Assembly: GCF_003601985.1 (NCBI RefSeq)
Contig: NZ_QZXA01000007.1
Span: forward strand, 368,713 to 432,712
DNA from: Mesorhizobium jarvisii
Lineage (GTDB): Bacteria; Pseudomonadota; Alphaproteobacteria; Rhizobiales; Rhizobiaceae
DNA: 64,000 nt
Direction of reading: 5' to 3'
The position numbers were made by a program, and so were the translations under genes. This document shows, piece after piece, positions 52,154 to 61,218 of this stretch (positions within the stretch are counted from its first letter, which is position 1; every line of letters starts with the position of its first letter). Under the pieces are notes generated by a model. It ran no database searches, was not told the DNA's origin, and saw nothing but the letters and a program-made list of their open reading frames with translations.

Positions 52154-52828
52154 CTAGCCGCCCTTCAGCATGTAGCCGGCGCCGCGAACCGTATGCAGGA
52201 TCGGCTTGTCGAAGCCTTTTTCGATCTTGCCGCGCAGCCGCGAGACGTGGACATCGATGACATTGGTCTGCGGGTCGAAATGATAATCCCAGACATTTTC
52301 GAGCAGCATGGTGCGCGTCACCACCTGGCCGGCATGGCGCATCAGATATTCGAGCAGGCGGAACTCGCGCGGCTGCAGGGTGATCTCGCGCGCCGCCCGG
52401 CGCACCGAATGCGACAGCCTGTCGAGTTCAAGGTCGCCGACCCGGTAGACGGTTTCGGCTTCCTTGGCACTGGCACGGCGGTTCAACACCTCGACGCGAG
52501 CCAGAAGTTCGGAAAACGCATAGGGCTTGGTCAGATAATCGTCGCCGCCGGCGCGCAGGCCGGTGACCCGGTCATCGACCTCGCCCAGCGCCGACAGGAT
52601 CAGCACGGGCGTGGTGTTGCCGCGGGAGCGAAGACCGGCAATGACCGACAGACCGTCGCGGCGCGGCATCATCCGGTCGATGACCATCACGTCATAGTCG
52701 CCTGCATCCGCAAGCGCAAAACCGGTCTCGCCGTCACCGGCGACATGGGCGGTATGACCAGCCTCGGTGAAGGCTTTCTGCAGATAATCGGCAGCCTCGC
52801 GATCGTCTTCTATGACGAGAATCTTCAT
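52154..52828 (-). CDS. OmpR-family response regulator
   Basis: The 224-residue protein has a receiver domain (phospho-acceptor Asp51 in MVIDRMMP, Lys at KPYAFSELLARV) and a winged-helix DNA-binding domain (LTLQPREFRLLEYLM-like helix, NVIDVHVSRLRGKIEKG). The start MKILVIEDD was chosen as the family N-terminus. Partner kinase is at 50667-52145. DegP lies upstream, so envelope stress is a possible theme, which is inference. Confidence 0.93.
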   Translation of the reverse strand: MKILVIEDDREAADYLQKAFTEAGHTAHVAGDGETGFALADAGDYDVMVIDRMMPRRDGLSVIAGLRSRGNTTPVLILSALGEVDDRVTGLRAGGDDYLTKPYAFSELLARVEVLNRRASAKEAETVYRVGDLELDRLSHSVRRAAREITLQPREFRLLEYLMRHAGQVVTRTMLLENVWDYHFDPQTNVIDVHVSRLRGKIEKGFDKPILHTVRGAGYMLKGG

Positions 52829-53053
52829 AGGGCCGTTATACGCGATTTCGCTGGAAGGTTGAGTGGCAGACATCTGCATTTTAGCCTTTGCCAAAGCGCA
52901 TCGCGATCAAGATGATCGAGGTCCCGCGCGGAAGAATCTTACTCTGTGATTGTCTTCATCCTGGACACGCCCGCTTCGAGGCATGATCGGGCAAATCATC
53001 ACATTCTCTCGGCTCAGGCCCGAGGCAGCGTTTTTGGGCGGCTTTTAGAATGT

Positions 53054-53085
53054 GCGGCAGCGGGCGATGGGAGGCCCGCTGCCGC
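53054..53085. other. Perfect 12-bp stem hairpin
   Basis: GCGGCAGCGGGC and GCCCGCTGCCGC flank an eight-base loop. It lacks a T-run on either strand and lies between degP and the response-regulator gene; it may be a transcript-end or attenuating structure. Confidence 0.55.
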
Positions 53086-53134
53086 TGGAGGAGAGCACGA
53101 TGACTGACTAACGTACCCGGCTCCATGCTTTCCC

Positions 53135-53169
53135 GTGCGGCGGCTCGGGGGTGTTTGATACCGCCGCAC
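53135..53169 (-). terminator. Hairpin after degP
   Basis: GTGCGGCGG and CCGCCGCAC form a perfect 9-bp stem with a 17-base loop, 15 bases after the degP stop on the minus strand. No clear T-run follows. Confidence 0.5.
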
Positions 53170-53183
53170 CGGAAAAGTCGTTG

Positions 53184-54734
53184 TCAGCCCTTGGCGACGG
53201 GCAGCGCGACGAAACGGTTGTTGTTGTCGCGGGTTACCTGCATCAGCACCGCCTTGCGGCCGGACTTCACCGCGTCGGTCATCGCCTTGGTGACATCCTC
53301 GGTGCCATTCACTTCGTTCGAATTGACCGCGGTGATGATGTCTCCCGGCTGAATGCCGCGGTCGGCCGCAGCGCTGTCGGGATCGACATCGGTCACCACA
53401 AGGCCCTTGCCGTTTTCGGATTTGGTGACGGTGAGGCCGAGATCGGCCAGCGTATCAGGCTTCGCCGGAGCGGCGGGTGGCTGCTGCTGATCGTTCGAGG
53501 CCTGCTTGTCGCTGGCCGGCAGCTTGCCGAGATCGACCTTGATCGTCTGGCTCTTGCCGCCACGCCAGACGGTGACGTCAACCGACTTGCCGGGCGAATA
53601 GGCGCCGATCAGGCGGGCGAGTTCCTTCGGCGAGGCAACATCCTTGCCGTCGACCTGGGTGATGACGTCGCCAGCCGTGATGCCGGCCTTCTTGCCGGGA
53701 CCTTCGTCCTGGGCACTCGACACCAACGCACCATTGTTGGACTTCAGACCGAGCGATTCGGCGATGTCCGAGGTAACCGGCTGGATTTCGACGCCCAGCC
53801 AGCCGCGCTGCACCGCGCCACTCTTCATCAGGTCCTCGACAACCTGCTTGGCGGTCGAGGCAGGAATGTCGAAGGCGATGCCGACACTGCCGCCCGAGGG
53901 CGAGAAGATCGCCGTGTTGATGCCGACCACCTGACCGTTGAGGTTGAAGGTCGGGCCACCCGAATTGCCGCGGTTGACCGAGGCGTCGATCTGCAGGAAA
54001 TCGTCGTAGGGGCCGGCGCCGATATCGCGGCCGCGCGCCGATACGATGCCGGCGGTGACGGTGCCGCCGAGGCCGAACGGATTGCCGACTGCCACGACCC
54101 AGTCGCCGACGCGAACCTTGGAATCGTCGGCGAAGTCGACATAGGTGAACTTGCCACCACCTTCGACCTTCAGCACGGCGAGATCGGTGCGCGGGTCGGT
54201 GCCGACCAGCTTGGCGTCGAGTTCCTTGCCGTCATTGGTCACCACGGTGAAGGCGGTGCCCTCTTCGACGACGTGGTTGTTGGTGACGAGGTAGCCGTCC
54301 TCGGAGATGAAGAAGCCGGAGCCCTGCGCCACCGGGCGCGGCTGGTCATTGCTGTGGTCGCGGTGACCGAAGCGGCGATGGCCTTCGTCATCCTGGCCGC
54401 CCTGGTCGCCAAAGCCCCGGAATTCCTTGAAGAAGCGGCGCAGTTGCGGATTGTTGGGAAGATTGTCGAAGCCGTCCTGGCCATCGGAGCCATCATCGGC
54501 GGTCGGCTGGATCTTGGCCTTCACCTTGACGCTGACCACGGCGGGCGACACGCGCTCGACGACATCGGCGAAACCTTGCACCTGCGGCGCCTCGACGCGT
54601 ACGGCATCGGCCAGAACGGGGCTGGTTCCGCTAGTCAGCGCGCCAACGCCGATCACGCCGGCAACGGCGACGGAAGCGCCGGCAGCCAGGAGACGCTTGC
54701 GGGTGCGGGAGTATGAATTGGGGGCAATATTCAT
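53184..54734 (-). CDS. degP: DegP/HtrA-type periplasmic serine endoprotease
   Basis: The 516-residue protein has a signal sequence (about 14-42), a trypsin-like domain with catalytic His154 (TNNHVV), Asp184 (DPRTDLAVLKV) and Ser258 (NRGNSGGPTFN), and two PDZ domains (about 290-375 and 410-510). A Gly/Asp/His-rich segment lies at 80-135. It degrades and chaperones misfolded envelope proteins. It is upstream of a two-component pair and downstream of the ccm genes, all on one strand. Confidence 0.95.
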   Translation of the reverse strand: MNIAPNSYSRTRKRLLAAGASVAVAGVIGVGALTSGTSPVLADAVRVEAPQVQGFADVVERVSPAVVSVKVKAKIQPTADDGSDGQDGFDNLPNNPQLRRFFKEFRGFGDQGGQDDEGHRRFGHRDHSNDQPRPVAQGSGFFISEDGYLVTNNHVVEEGTAFTVVTNDGKELDAKLVGTDPRTDLAVLKVEGGGKFTYVDFADDSKVRVGDWVVAVGNPFGLGGTVTAGIVSARGRDIGAGPYDDFLQIDASVNRGNSGGPTFNLNGQVVGINTAIFSPSGGSVGIAFDIPASTAKQVVEDLMKSGAVQRGWLGVEIQPVTSDIAESLGLKSNNGALVSSAQDEGPGKKAGITAGDVITQVDGKDVASPKELARLIGAYSPGKSVDVTVWRGGKSQTIKVDLGKLPASDKQASNDQQQPPAAPAKPDTLADLGLTVTKSENGKGLVVTDVDPDSAAADRGIQPGDIITAVNSNEVNGTEDVTKAMTDAVKSGRKAVLMQVTRDNNNRFVALPVAKG

Positions 54735-54867
54735 GGGGTCTCGTATCCTCTTTCAAAGGGACGCGGCTTGATCGGCATCCTCAGGAAAGGAGAATTAGAG
54801 CGGCGCACATTACCGCGCCATTTCCGACGCGTGAAACTTTGGTAATGTTGGCGGTCGAAGGGAGCCG

Positions 54868-55335
54868 TCAGTCGCGGTGCAGGATAGCGTCCAATGCCGC
54901 CTGTTCATCGGCGGACAGGCTCTTTGTCGCCAGGGGTCGGCGCGAGCGCGCGGTCAGCACGATGAACACGCCTCCGACCAGCAGCAACAGCGCCGGCGTG
55001 CCCCAAAGCAGTGCGTTGCGCAGGTCGAAGCGCGGCTTCAGCAGCACGAATTCGCCGTAGCGCGAAACCACATAGTCCATGACCTGCTGGTCGGTATCGC
55101 CGGCGACGAGGCGCTGACGCACCAGGATGCGCAGGTCGCGGGCAAGGTCGGCGTCGGATTCGTCAATCGACTGGTTCTGGCAGACCATGCAGCGCAGGCC
55201 TTCCGACAGCGCCCGCGCCCGCGCCTCGAGCGCCGGATCGGCCAGCATCTCGTCAGGCTTCACCGCCAGCGCCATGCCGGCAAAGCCGAGCGCCAGCATC
55301 AGGACGAGCAACGCGGCGCAGAACCTTGCCTTCAT
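54868..55335 (-). CDS. ccmH: Cytochrome c-type biogenesis protein CcmH (CycL)
   Basis: The 155-residue protein has a signal peptide, the redox motif LRCMVCQNQS (Cys49, Cys52) and one transmembrane helix (about 106-126). It reduces the apocytochrome haem-binding cysteines with CcmF for ligation in the periplasm. The ATG overlaps the ccmF stop by four bases (ATGA). It is the last gene of the ccmI-E-F-H run. Confidence 0.96.
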   Translation of the reverse strand: MKARFCAALLVLMLALGFAGMALAVKPDEMLADPALEARARALSEGLRCMVCQNQSIDESDADLARDLRILVRQRLVAGDTDQQVMDYVVSRYGEFVLLKPRFDLRNALLWGTPALLLLVGGVFIVLTARSRRPLATKSLSADEQAALDAILHRD

Positions 55336-57323
55336 GGCAGGACCGCGGGCGTCTCGGCGCTCGCCTGCTTGCGCCGGCGCGAGGGCGCGCCGACACGCAG
55401 ACGCCTGTCCATCAGCGACATGGCCGCACCCGCCATCATCACCAGACCGCCACCCCAGATCAGCGTCACCAGCGGCTTCCACCACAGGCGCACCACGACC
55501 GAGCCGTCCTTGGCCTCGTCGCCAAGCGATAGGTAGAGCTGGGAAAGACCAAGGGTCTTGATGCCGGACTCCGTCGTCGTCGTCTGCCGCACCGGATAGA
55601 AACGCTTGGCGGAACTGATTTCGCCGACAGGACTGCCGCTGACACCGATCAGCTCGAAGCGGCCACGGTCCTCGCTGTAGTTTGGCCCCTGCGCCGGATA
55701 AAGCCCGACGAAACGCAGCGTATGGCCAGACAATTCCACCGTCTCGCCGGCGCGCATGGTGAGGATCTTCTCGGTGCCGAAAGAGAGCGTGGCAACGATG
55801 CCGAGCAAGGTCAGGCCAAGGCCGAGATGGGCCAATGCCGTGCCGAAGACCGAGCGCGGCAGGCCGGCGAAGCGCCTGACCATGACGGCCGGCGCAACCG
55901 ATCCGACGCCGGACTTGACGGCAAGGTCGGTGAGCGCACCGGCGACCAGCCAGACCGCAAGGCCGATGCCGAGGGCGGCGAACACCGAGGCGCCGTCGAT
56001 AAACAGGCCGGTGACGAGCATCGCCGCCAGCGCCGTGGCAAAGGCCGCCATAAGACGCTGAGACGCGGCGATGATGTCGCCGCGCTTCCAGGCGAGCAGC
56101 GGGCCGAACGGCACGAGGACCAGAAGCGGCAGCATCAATGGGCCGAAGGTCAGGTCGAAGAACGGTGCCCCGACCGAGATCTTGTCGCCGGTGAGCGCCT
56201 CCAGCGCCAGCGGATAGAGCGTGCCGACAAGCACTGTGGCGGTCGCCGTGGTCAGGAACAGATTGTTGAGGACGAGCGCGCCTTCACGCGAGATCGGATG
56301 GAACAGGCCGCCGGCGGTCAATCGCGAGGCGCGCAGCGCAAACAGCGCCAGCGAGCCACCGATGAACAGCGTCAGGATGCACAGGATGAAGACGCCGCGC
56401 GCCGGATCGGTGGCGAAGGCATGCACCGAGGTGAGCACGCCCGAACGGACCAGGAAGGTGCCGAGCAGCGACAGCGAAAAGGTGAGGATGGCGAGCAGCA
56501 GCGTCCAGATCTTCAGGGCCGAGCGCTTTTCCATGACGATCGCCGAATGCAGCAGCGCGGTGCCCGCCAGCCACGGCATGAAGGAGGCGTTCTCGACCGG
56601 ATCCCAGAACCAGAAACCGCCCCAGCCGAGTTCGTAATAGGCCCAGTACGACCCCATGGCGATGCCGCCAGTTAAGAACATCCAGGCGACCAGCGTCCAT
56701 GGCCGCACCCAGCGCGCCCAGGAGGCGTCGATGCGCCCCTCGATCAGGGCGGCGACCGAGAAGGAAAAGCAGATGGAGAAGCCGACATAGCCGAGATAGA
56801 GCAGCGGCGGATGAATGGCCAGGCCGAGATCCTGCAGGACCGGGTTGAGGTCGCGGCCCTCGATCGGCGCCGGATTGAGCCGGATGAAAGGATTGGACGT
56901 CGCCAGGATGAACAGGAAGAAGGCAGCGCCGATAGCGCCCTGGACGGCCAGCACATTGGCGCGCAGCGTCGCCGGCAGATTGGAGCCGAAAGCGGCGACA
57001 AGCGCGCCAAAGAAGGTCAGGATCAGCACCCAGAGCAGCATCGAGCCTTCGTGATTGCCCCAGGTTCCGGTGATCTTGTAGATCATCGGCTGCAGCGAAT
57101 GCGAGTTTTCCCAGACGCTCGCCACGGAGAAATCGGAGTTCGCATAGGCGCTCGCCAATGCGACAAAGGACAGCGCCGTCAGCGCGAAGCCGGTCACGGC
57201 GACAGGACCGCCGACAGCCATCAGGCGCTGGTTGTTGAGGCGTGCGCCGAACAGCGGCACGATCGTCTGCACCAGCGAGAGCGCAAACGCCAGGACCAGG
57301 GCGAAATGTCCGGTCTCAACCAT
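55332..57323 (-). CDS. ccmF: Cytochrome c haem lyase subunit CcmF (CycK)
   Basis: The 663-residue polytopic membrane protein shows the tryptophan-rich haem-handling motif WGGFWFWDPVENASFMPW and histidines in its flanking loops (TWGNHEGSM, LHSAIV). It joins haem from CcmE to apocytochrome c. It follows ccmE by 38 bp, a stretch that holds a tandem duplication. Confidence 0.96.
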   Translation of the reverse strand: MVETGHFALVLAFALSLVQTIVPLFGARLNNQRLMAVGGPVAVTGFALTALSFVALASAYANSDFSVASVWENSHSLQPMIYKITGTWGNHEGSMLLWVLILTFFGALVAAFGSNLPATLRANVLAVQGAIGAAFFLFILATSNPFIRLNPAPIEGRDLNPVLQDLGLAIHPPLLYLGYVGFSICFSFSVAALIEGRIDASWARWVRPWTLVAWMFLTGGIAMGSYWAYYELGWGGFWFWDPVENASFMPWLAGTALLHSAIVMEKRSALKIWTLLLAILTFSLSLLGTFLVRSGVLTSVHAFATDPARGVFILCILTLFIGGSLALFALRASRLTAGGLFHPISREGALVLNNLFLTTATATVLVGTLYPLALEALTGDKISVGAPFFDLTFGPLMLPLLVLVPFGPLLAWKRGDIIAASQRLMAAFATALAAMLVTGLFIDGASVFAALGIGLAVWLVAGALTDLAVKSGVGSVAPAVMVRRFAGLPRSVFGTALAHLGLGLTLLGIVATLSFGTEKILTMRAGETVELSGHTLRFVGLYPAQGPNYSEDRGRFELIGVSGSPVGEISSAKRFYPVRQTTTTESGIKTLGLSQLYLSLGDEAKDGSVVVRLWWKPLVTLIWGGGLVMMAGAAMSLMDRRLRVGAPSRRRKQASAETPAVLP

Positions 57324-57336
57324 GGTTGTTTCCGCA

Positions 57337-57386
57337 ATTCACTCTTGCTCTCCCGCCAGGGCTATTCACTCTTGCTCTCCTGCCAG
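57337..57386. repeat. 27-bp tandem duplication at the ccmE-ccmF junction
   Basis: ATTCACTCTTGCTCTCC at 57337 recurs at 57364, each followed by CGCCAG or TGCCAG. The period is 27 bases. One copy encodes the last codons of CcmE; the other lies between its stop and the ccmF start. Confidence 0.85.
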
Positions 57387-57805
57387 ACGCCCTTGGCCTT
57401 CAGCCCGTCGGCCACTTCCTTGGGCATATAGCGCTCATCATGCTTGGCAAGCACGCTGTCGGCCACAAAGACGCCGTCCGGACCGAAACTGCCCTCGGTG
57501 ATGACGCCCTGCTCCTCGCGAAAGAGGTCGGGCAAGATTCCGGTATAGGTGACCTTGACCGATTTGTGCGTGTCGGTGACCGAAAAGGCGACCGTCGCGC
57601 CCTGCCCGCGCTGGATGGTGCCTTTTTCGACCAAACCGCCGAGCCTGATGCGCTGGCCGGGCTGGACGCTCGCCGTGGTGAGGTCGGCCGGCATGTAGAA
57701 GTAGGAGGCCTTCTGGCCAAGCGCGTAGAAGGTCAGCCCGGTGGCGGCACCCAGGAAAGCCAATCCGCCCACGATGACCGACAATCGCTTCTGCTTGCGT
57801 GTCAT
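57362..57805 (-). CDS. ccmE: Haem chaperone CcmE (CycJ)
   Basis: The 147-residue protein has an N-terminal membrane anchor (about 8-29) and a periplasmic beta-barrel (FYMPADL, RIRLGGLVEKGT, VAFSVTD, YTGILPDLFREEQG). The haem-binding histidine is His122 in LAKHDERYMPKE with Tyr126. It holds haem covalently before passing it to CcmF/H. It starts eight bases after the ccmI stop. Confidence 0.96.
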   Translation of the reverse strand: MTRKQKRLSVIVGGLAFLGAATGLTFYALGQKASYFYMPADLTTASVQPGQRIRLGGLVEKGTIQRGQGATVAFSVTDTHKSVKVTYTGILPDLFREEQGVITEGSFGPDGVFVADSVLAKHDERYMPKEVADGLKAKGVWQESKSE

Positions 57806-57813
57806 GACACGTT

Positions 57814-58953
57814 TTACTCCGTCGCCGTCAGGCCGAGCGAGGCGGCAAAGGCGGTGAATTTCTTGGCTTCGTCGCTGCCGGCGCCAAAGACGGCGATGGC
57901 GCGACCGAGCGCCTCGCGCGCCTGATCGGTTTTGCCCAGCACGACATAGGAACGAACGAGCCGCATCCATCCTTCCGTGTCTCGCGGATTTTGCCGCAGT
58001 TTTTCGTCGAGGCCGGCGACCATGGTGTTGATCATGGCTTCGCGATCCTGCGGCGACATGGAGGATGCGGCGTCGACATCTGCGGCATCGGGGCCCTTCG
58101 CGGCCGCGCCGGAAGCGACTTCGGGGCTAGCGGATTTTGCCAGTGCCTGCTCGACGGCACTGCGCCATGGCGAATCCGGCGGCAAAGTGCCCAGCATCGC
58201 CTGCCAGGCCGTGATCGCTTCCTTGTTGCGCCCCTCCTGCGCCAAGGCCACGGCCAGGTAGAAGCTGGCCTTGGCATTGGCGGGATCGAGCTTCAGCGCC
58301 GCCTCGAAGGCATCCTGGGCATCGGCGGAAACGATACCGCCCGCGGCACCGGCGATTGCCTCGCCGAGGCCGGCCTGGCGAACAGCGCTGTCGCCGGCGA
58401 GGCGGATGGCATTGCGGTACGCGGCGACCGCGTCGGAGAAGCGCTGCATGCGCAGATAGACCGGGGCCAGCACGTCCCACCCCCTGCCGTCGGACGGGTT
58501 GGCGGCAAGGTGGGCCTCAGCGCGTGCAACCAATTCGTCGACCGAACTGTCGGCCGGGTTCTTGGTCAGCCGTTGGCTGAGCGGCTGCGCCGGCAAGTCA
58601 GGCGAGCCGATCTGGCTGTAAACACCCCAGCTGACCAGCGGGACCGCCAGCACCGCCACGGTCGCGACAAGCCGCGCCGTGACCGAAGCCGGCCGGGCCG
58701 ATGCCTTGCCGGCCGTATCGGCATTGTCGAGGCGCAGGATGCGGCGCGCGATTTCGGCGCGCGCCTCGGCCGCTTCCACCGGCTGGATCAAGCCGCGCCC
58801 GGCGTCGCGGTCAAGCTCGGACAACTGGTCGCGATAGACTTCCAGATCGTGATCGCCACTCGACGACGTGCCCTTGGCTCCCGCGGCCAGCGGCAGCAGC
58901 ACCGCCAGGCTCGCGCCGAGCGTCAGTATCGCGGCTATGACCCAGAACAGCAT
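57814..58953 (-). CDS. ccmI: Cytochrome c biogenesis factor CcmI (CycH)
   Basis: The 379-residue protein has two membrane helices (about 1-24 and 95-115) separated by a cytoplasmic loop with YRDQLSELDRDAGRGLI, then periplasmic TPR repeats (about 150-370). It chaperones apocytochrome c. The start MLFWVIAAILTLG is the family N-terminus. It is the first gene of the ccmI-ccmE-ccmF-ccmH run. Confidence 0.94.
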   Translation of the reverse strand: MLFWVIAAILTLGASLAVLLPLAAGAKGTSSSGDHDLEVYRDQLSELDRDAGRGLIQPVEAAEARAEIARRILRLDNADTAGKASARPASVTARLVATVAVLAVPLVSWGVYSQIGSPDLPAQPLSQRLTKNPADSSVDELVARAEAHLAANPSDGRGWDVLAPVYLRMQRFSDAVAAYRNAIRLAGDSAVRQAGLGEAIAGAAGGIVSADAQDAFEAALKLDPANAKASFYLAVALAQEGRNKEAITAWQAMLGTLPPDSPWRSAVEQALAKSASPEVASGAAAKGPDAADVDAASSMSPQDREAMINTMVAGLDEKLRQNPRDTEGWMRLVRSYVVLGKTDQAREALGRAIAVFGAGSDEAKKFTAFAASLGLTATE

Positions 58954-59074
58954 GGTTCTTCCAATAACGACAGAGCCCCGCCCTGCCAACACAGGCATCC
59001 TGCGACGCTTTGACGGTCAGCGCGCCTGACGTCCTTGATCGACATCAACCGGAGCTGGGCCGGTCCGTTTTTGG

Positions 59075-59121
59075 TGCATGTCATTGTCCCAAAACCGCTG
59101 CGCACTTTTGGGCGACATGCA
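59075..59121. repeat. 47-bp intergenic palindromic repeat, copy B
   Basis: The element has the same outer arms (TGCATGT, ACATGCA) and inner core as copy A, differing mostly in the centre. It lies between ccmI and the lipoprotein gene. Confidence 0.85.
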
Positions 59122-59125
59122 GCCG

Positions 59126-59563
59126 TCAGGTTAGCGGCGTCCAGCTGCCATCGGCATTGCGGCAAGCGGTTCCGCGCGCCGTCACCCCGGCGCCGCCGGT
59201 GAACACCGTCTGCGTGTATTGGCGGCAGTCCTGCGAACCGACGCGATAGGGCTGGGCCGGAACCACCTCGCCATAGTGCGAAGCCTGATCGCCCTTCCAC
59301 GCCACTTTCTGACCGCTCGTCGTATATTCAAGCGCCTTGTATTCGGCCTCGAGCGCACTGCGCTTCTCGGCGTCGCTGAGGCCATTGCCGATCGAGCCGC
59401 CGACGAGGCCGCCGTCCATCGCCGAAATGATCGACTTGGTGACCTTGCCGCTTGTCGGAGGCGTCGAGGCCGGTGTCGGAGTCACGGTAGGGCCCTTGCC
59501 GCTCAAGGTGGTGCAGCCGGAAACGGCCAGCAATGCGGAAACAAGCGCGACGCGAATCTTCAT
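59126..59563 (-). CDS. Small lipoprotein with surface-antigen-like C-terminus
   Basis: The 145-residue protein has a lipobox (LLAVSGC, Cys17), a Thr/Pro-rich linker, a short glycine-rich helical segment (MDGGLVGGSIGNGLSD), and a C-terminal domain with YRVGSQDCRQYTQTVF and GTACRNADGSWTPL. The C-terminal pattern is like the RT0821/Lpp0805 surface-protein family seen in alphaproteobacteria. It is anchored in the outer or inner membrane. The start MKIRVALVS was chosen for the lipobox; the frame is open upstream. Confidence 0.82.
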   Translation of the reverse strand: MKIRVALVSALLAVSGCTTLSGKGPTVTPTPASTPPTSGKVTKSIISAMDGGLVGGSIGNGLSDAEKRSALEAEYKALEYTTSGQKVAWKGDQASHYGEVVPAQPYRVGSQDCRQYTQTVFTGGAGVTARGTACRNADGSWTPLT

Positions 59564-59769
59564 GCCAACAACCGGTTTTCTTGAGTTGGAGCCTGCCATG
59601 GATGCGCCGGGGGCCGCGTCATCGGAGAAGTAGGCGTGGCCATAGTATTGATATTTGTCGGAAATTTGGCCGCTGCCGGCAAGTTCGAGAGCAATCGGCA
59701 TTGCTCCGGGATCAATCGATATGCCGCCATGACAAACGCCTTCCATCGCTGTCGATTGGTCCGGGATCA

Positions 59770-61218
59770 TCAGTGAAGGGTCCGCAAGCGCACCACTGCC
59801 TTCAATCCACCCAGGTCGGACCGTTCGAGCGCGAGAACGCCTCCATACTCGTTGACGAGGTCGGCGACAATGGCAAGTCCCAGACCTGTTCCCGGTTTTG
59901 TCTCGTCCAGACGCCTTCCACGCTTCAGCGCATCGCGCGCCTTGTCCTCGGGAATGCCAGGACCGTCGTCGTCGATGCTGATCTCGAAAAGATTGTCGTC
60001 CTTGCCGGCCAGGGGCGCCACCGTGACCGATACCGCGCTTTTTGCCCATTTCATCGCATTTTCGAGAAGATTGCCGAGCAGTTCCTCGAGGTCCTCGCGC
60101 TCCCCGGCAAAGACGATCTCGGTGGCCGGCAGGGACAGCGACAGGCTGGTCTGCGGATTGAGCTTCTGCAAGACCCGCACCATGCGCTGCACCAGCGGCG
60201 CCACCGGCGTACGATACACGACGCTGTCGCGCTGCGCCGCGACGCGGGCGCGCTGCAAATAATGGTCGACCTGCTTCTGCATCGAGGCGGCCTGCTCGGC
60301 GATCAATTGTCCCTTGGCGCCGCCAAGCGCCCGGCCCTCATTGAGCAGCACCGCCAGCGGCGTCTTCAGCGAGTGGGCGAGATTGCCGACCTGGGTTCGC
60401 GAGCGCTCGACGATGCGTTTGTTGTTTTCGATCAAGGCGTTGGTTTCGTTGGCTAACGGCTCGATCTCGGCAGGAAAGCGGCCGTCGAGCCGCTGCGCGG
60501 TGCCTTCGCGCACCATGGCAAGGGCGTTGCGCACCCGGCGCAGCGGCTGCAGGCCGAGCAGGATGGCAATGGCGTTGATGGCGATCATGCCGACGCCGAA
60601 TAGGCTGAGATAGGTCAGCAGGCGGCGCTGGAAGGTGGCGATTTCCTGTTCGAGTTCGCTCTGGTTGCCCATCACGCGAAAACGCGCGGCGCGGTTCTTG
60701 GCATCGAGCACGAATTCGCTCTCGAACACTTCGAGCTGCTCGCCGTCTATCCCTTCGGCCGAATAGCTGCGCTGGAAGCTGGCATTGAAGGGCACCTCGG
60801 CGACGCTTGGCGACGGAATTTTGCTCGTCATCGACGACGAATGAAGGTCACCATGCACACCTTCCGAGGCAGGCTCGACCGACCAGTACCAACCGGAATT
60901 CGGCTCGGAGAAGCGGAGGTCGCCAAGGTCCGGGGCGCCGGTGAGCGCACCGGTGTCGGAAATGCCGATGGACCCGATCAGGTTGAACAGATGCGCCGAA
61001 AGCAGGCTGTCGAAGCCGCGCTCGCTGGCCTGGCGGTAGAGCGTGGTGATCAGGGTGAAAATGACGACAAGGGTCAGGATCGCCCACACGGTGGAAAAGG
61101 CGATCACGCGGAACGTCAGCGAACGGGGCCACAAACGCAGCGAAAGCGGCGCCCTTGCGGTTGGTTTGAGCGGTTCCGAGTTACGCCTCCGGCTCGCGCA
61201 TGCGGTAGCCCATGCCAC
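59770..61218 (-). CDS. feuQ: Sensor histidine kinase FeuQ
   Basis: The protein has up to 482 residues with two membrane helices (near 36-60 and 205-225), a periplasmic domain, HAMP, a HisKA domain with GNLAHSLKTPLAVLLNEG (His282) and HATPase_c with NLLENAMKWA, DDDGPGIP and GTGLGLAI. Homology to FeuQ, the partner of FeuP and next to the cyc genes in rhizobia, is inferred from pair and place. The start is uncertain: the frame opens with GTG at 61218 inside feuP, and a start after the feuP stop would need a rare codon. Confidence 0.85.
   Translation of the reverse strand: MAWATACASRRRNSEPLKPTARAPLSLRLWPRSLTFRVIAFSTVWAILTLVVIFTLITTLYRQASERGFDSLLSAHLFNLIGSIGISDTGALTGAPDLGDLRFSEPNSGWYWSVEPASEGVHGDLHSSSMTSKIPSPSVAEVPFNASFQRSYSAEGIDGEQLEVFESEFVLDAKNRAARFRVMGNQSELEQEIATFQRRLLTYLSLFGVGMIAINAIAILLGLQPLRRVRNALAMVREGTAQRLDGRFPAEIEPLANETNALIENNKRIVERSRTQVGNLAHSLKTPLAVLLNEGRALGGAKGQLIAEQAASMQKQVDHYLQRARVAAQRDSVVYRTPVAPLVQRMVRVLQKLNPQTSLSLSLPATEIVFAGEREDLEELLGNLLENAMKWAKSAVSVTVAPLAGKDDNLFEISIDDDGPGIPEDKARDALKRGRRLDETKPGTGLGLAIVADLVNEYGGVLALERSDLGGLKAVVRLRTLH

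Noticed and set aside
53100..53111. A three-codon frame ATG ACT GAC TAA with a good upstream GGAGGAG
   Set aside because: It is too short to support as a gene and is opposite in strand to its neighbours, with no promoter evidence.
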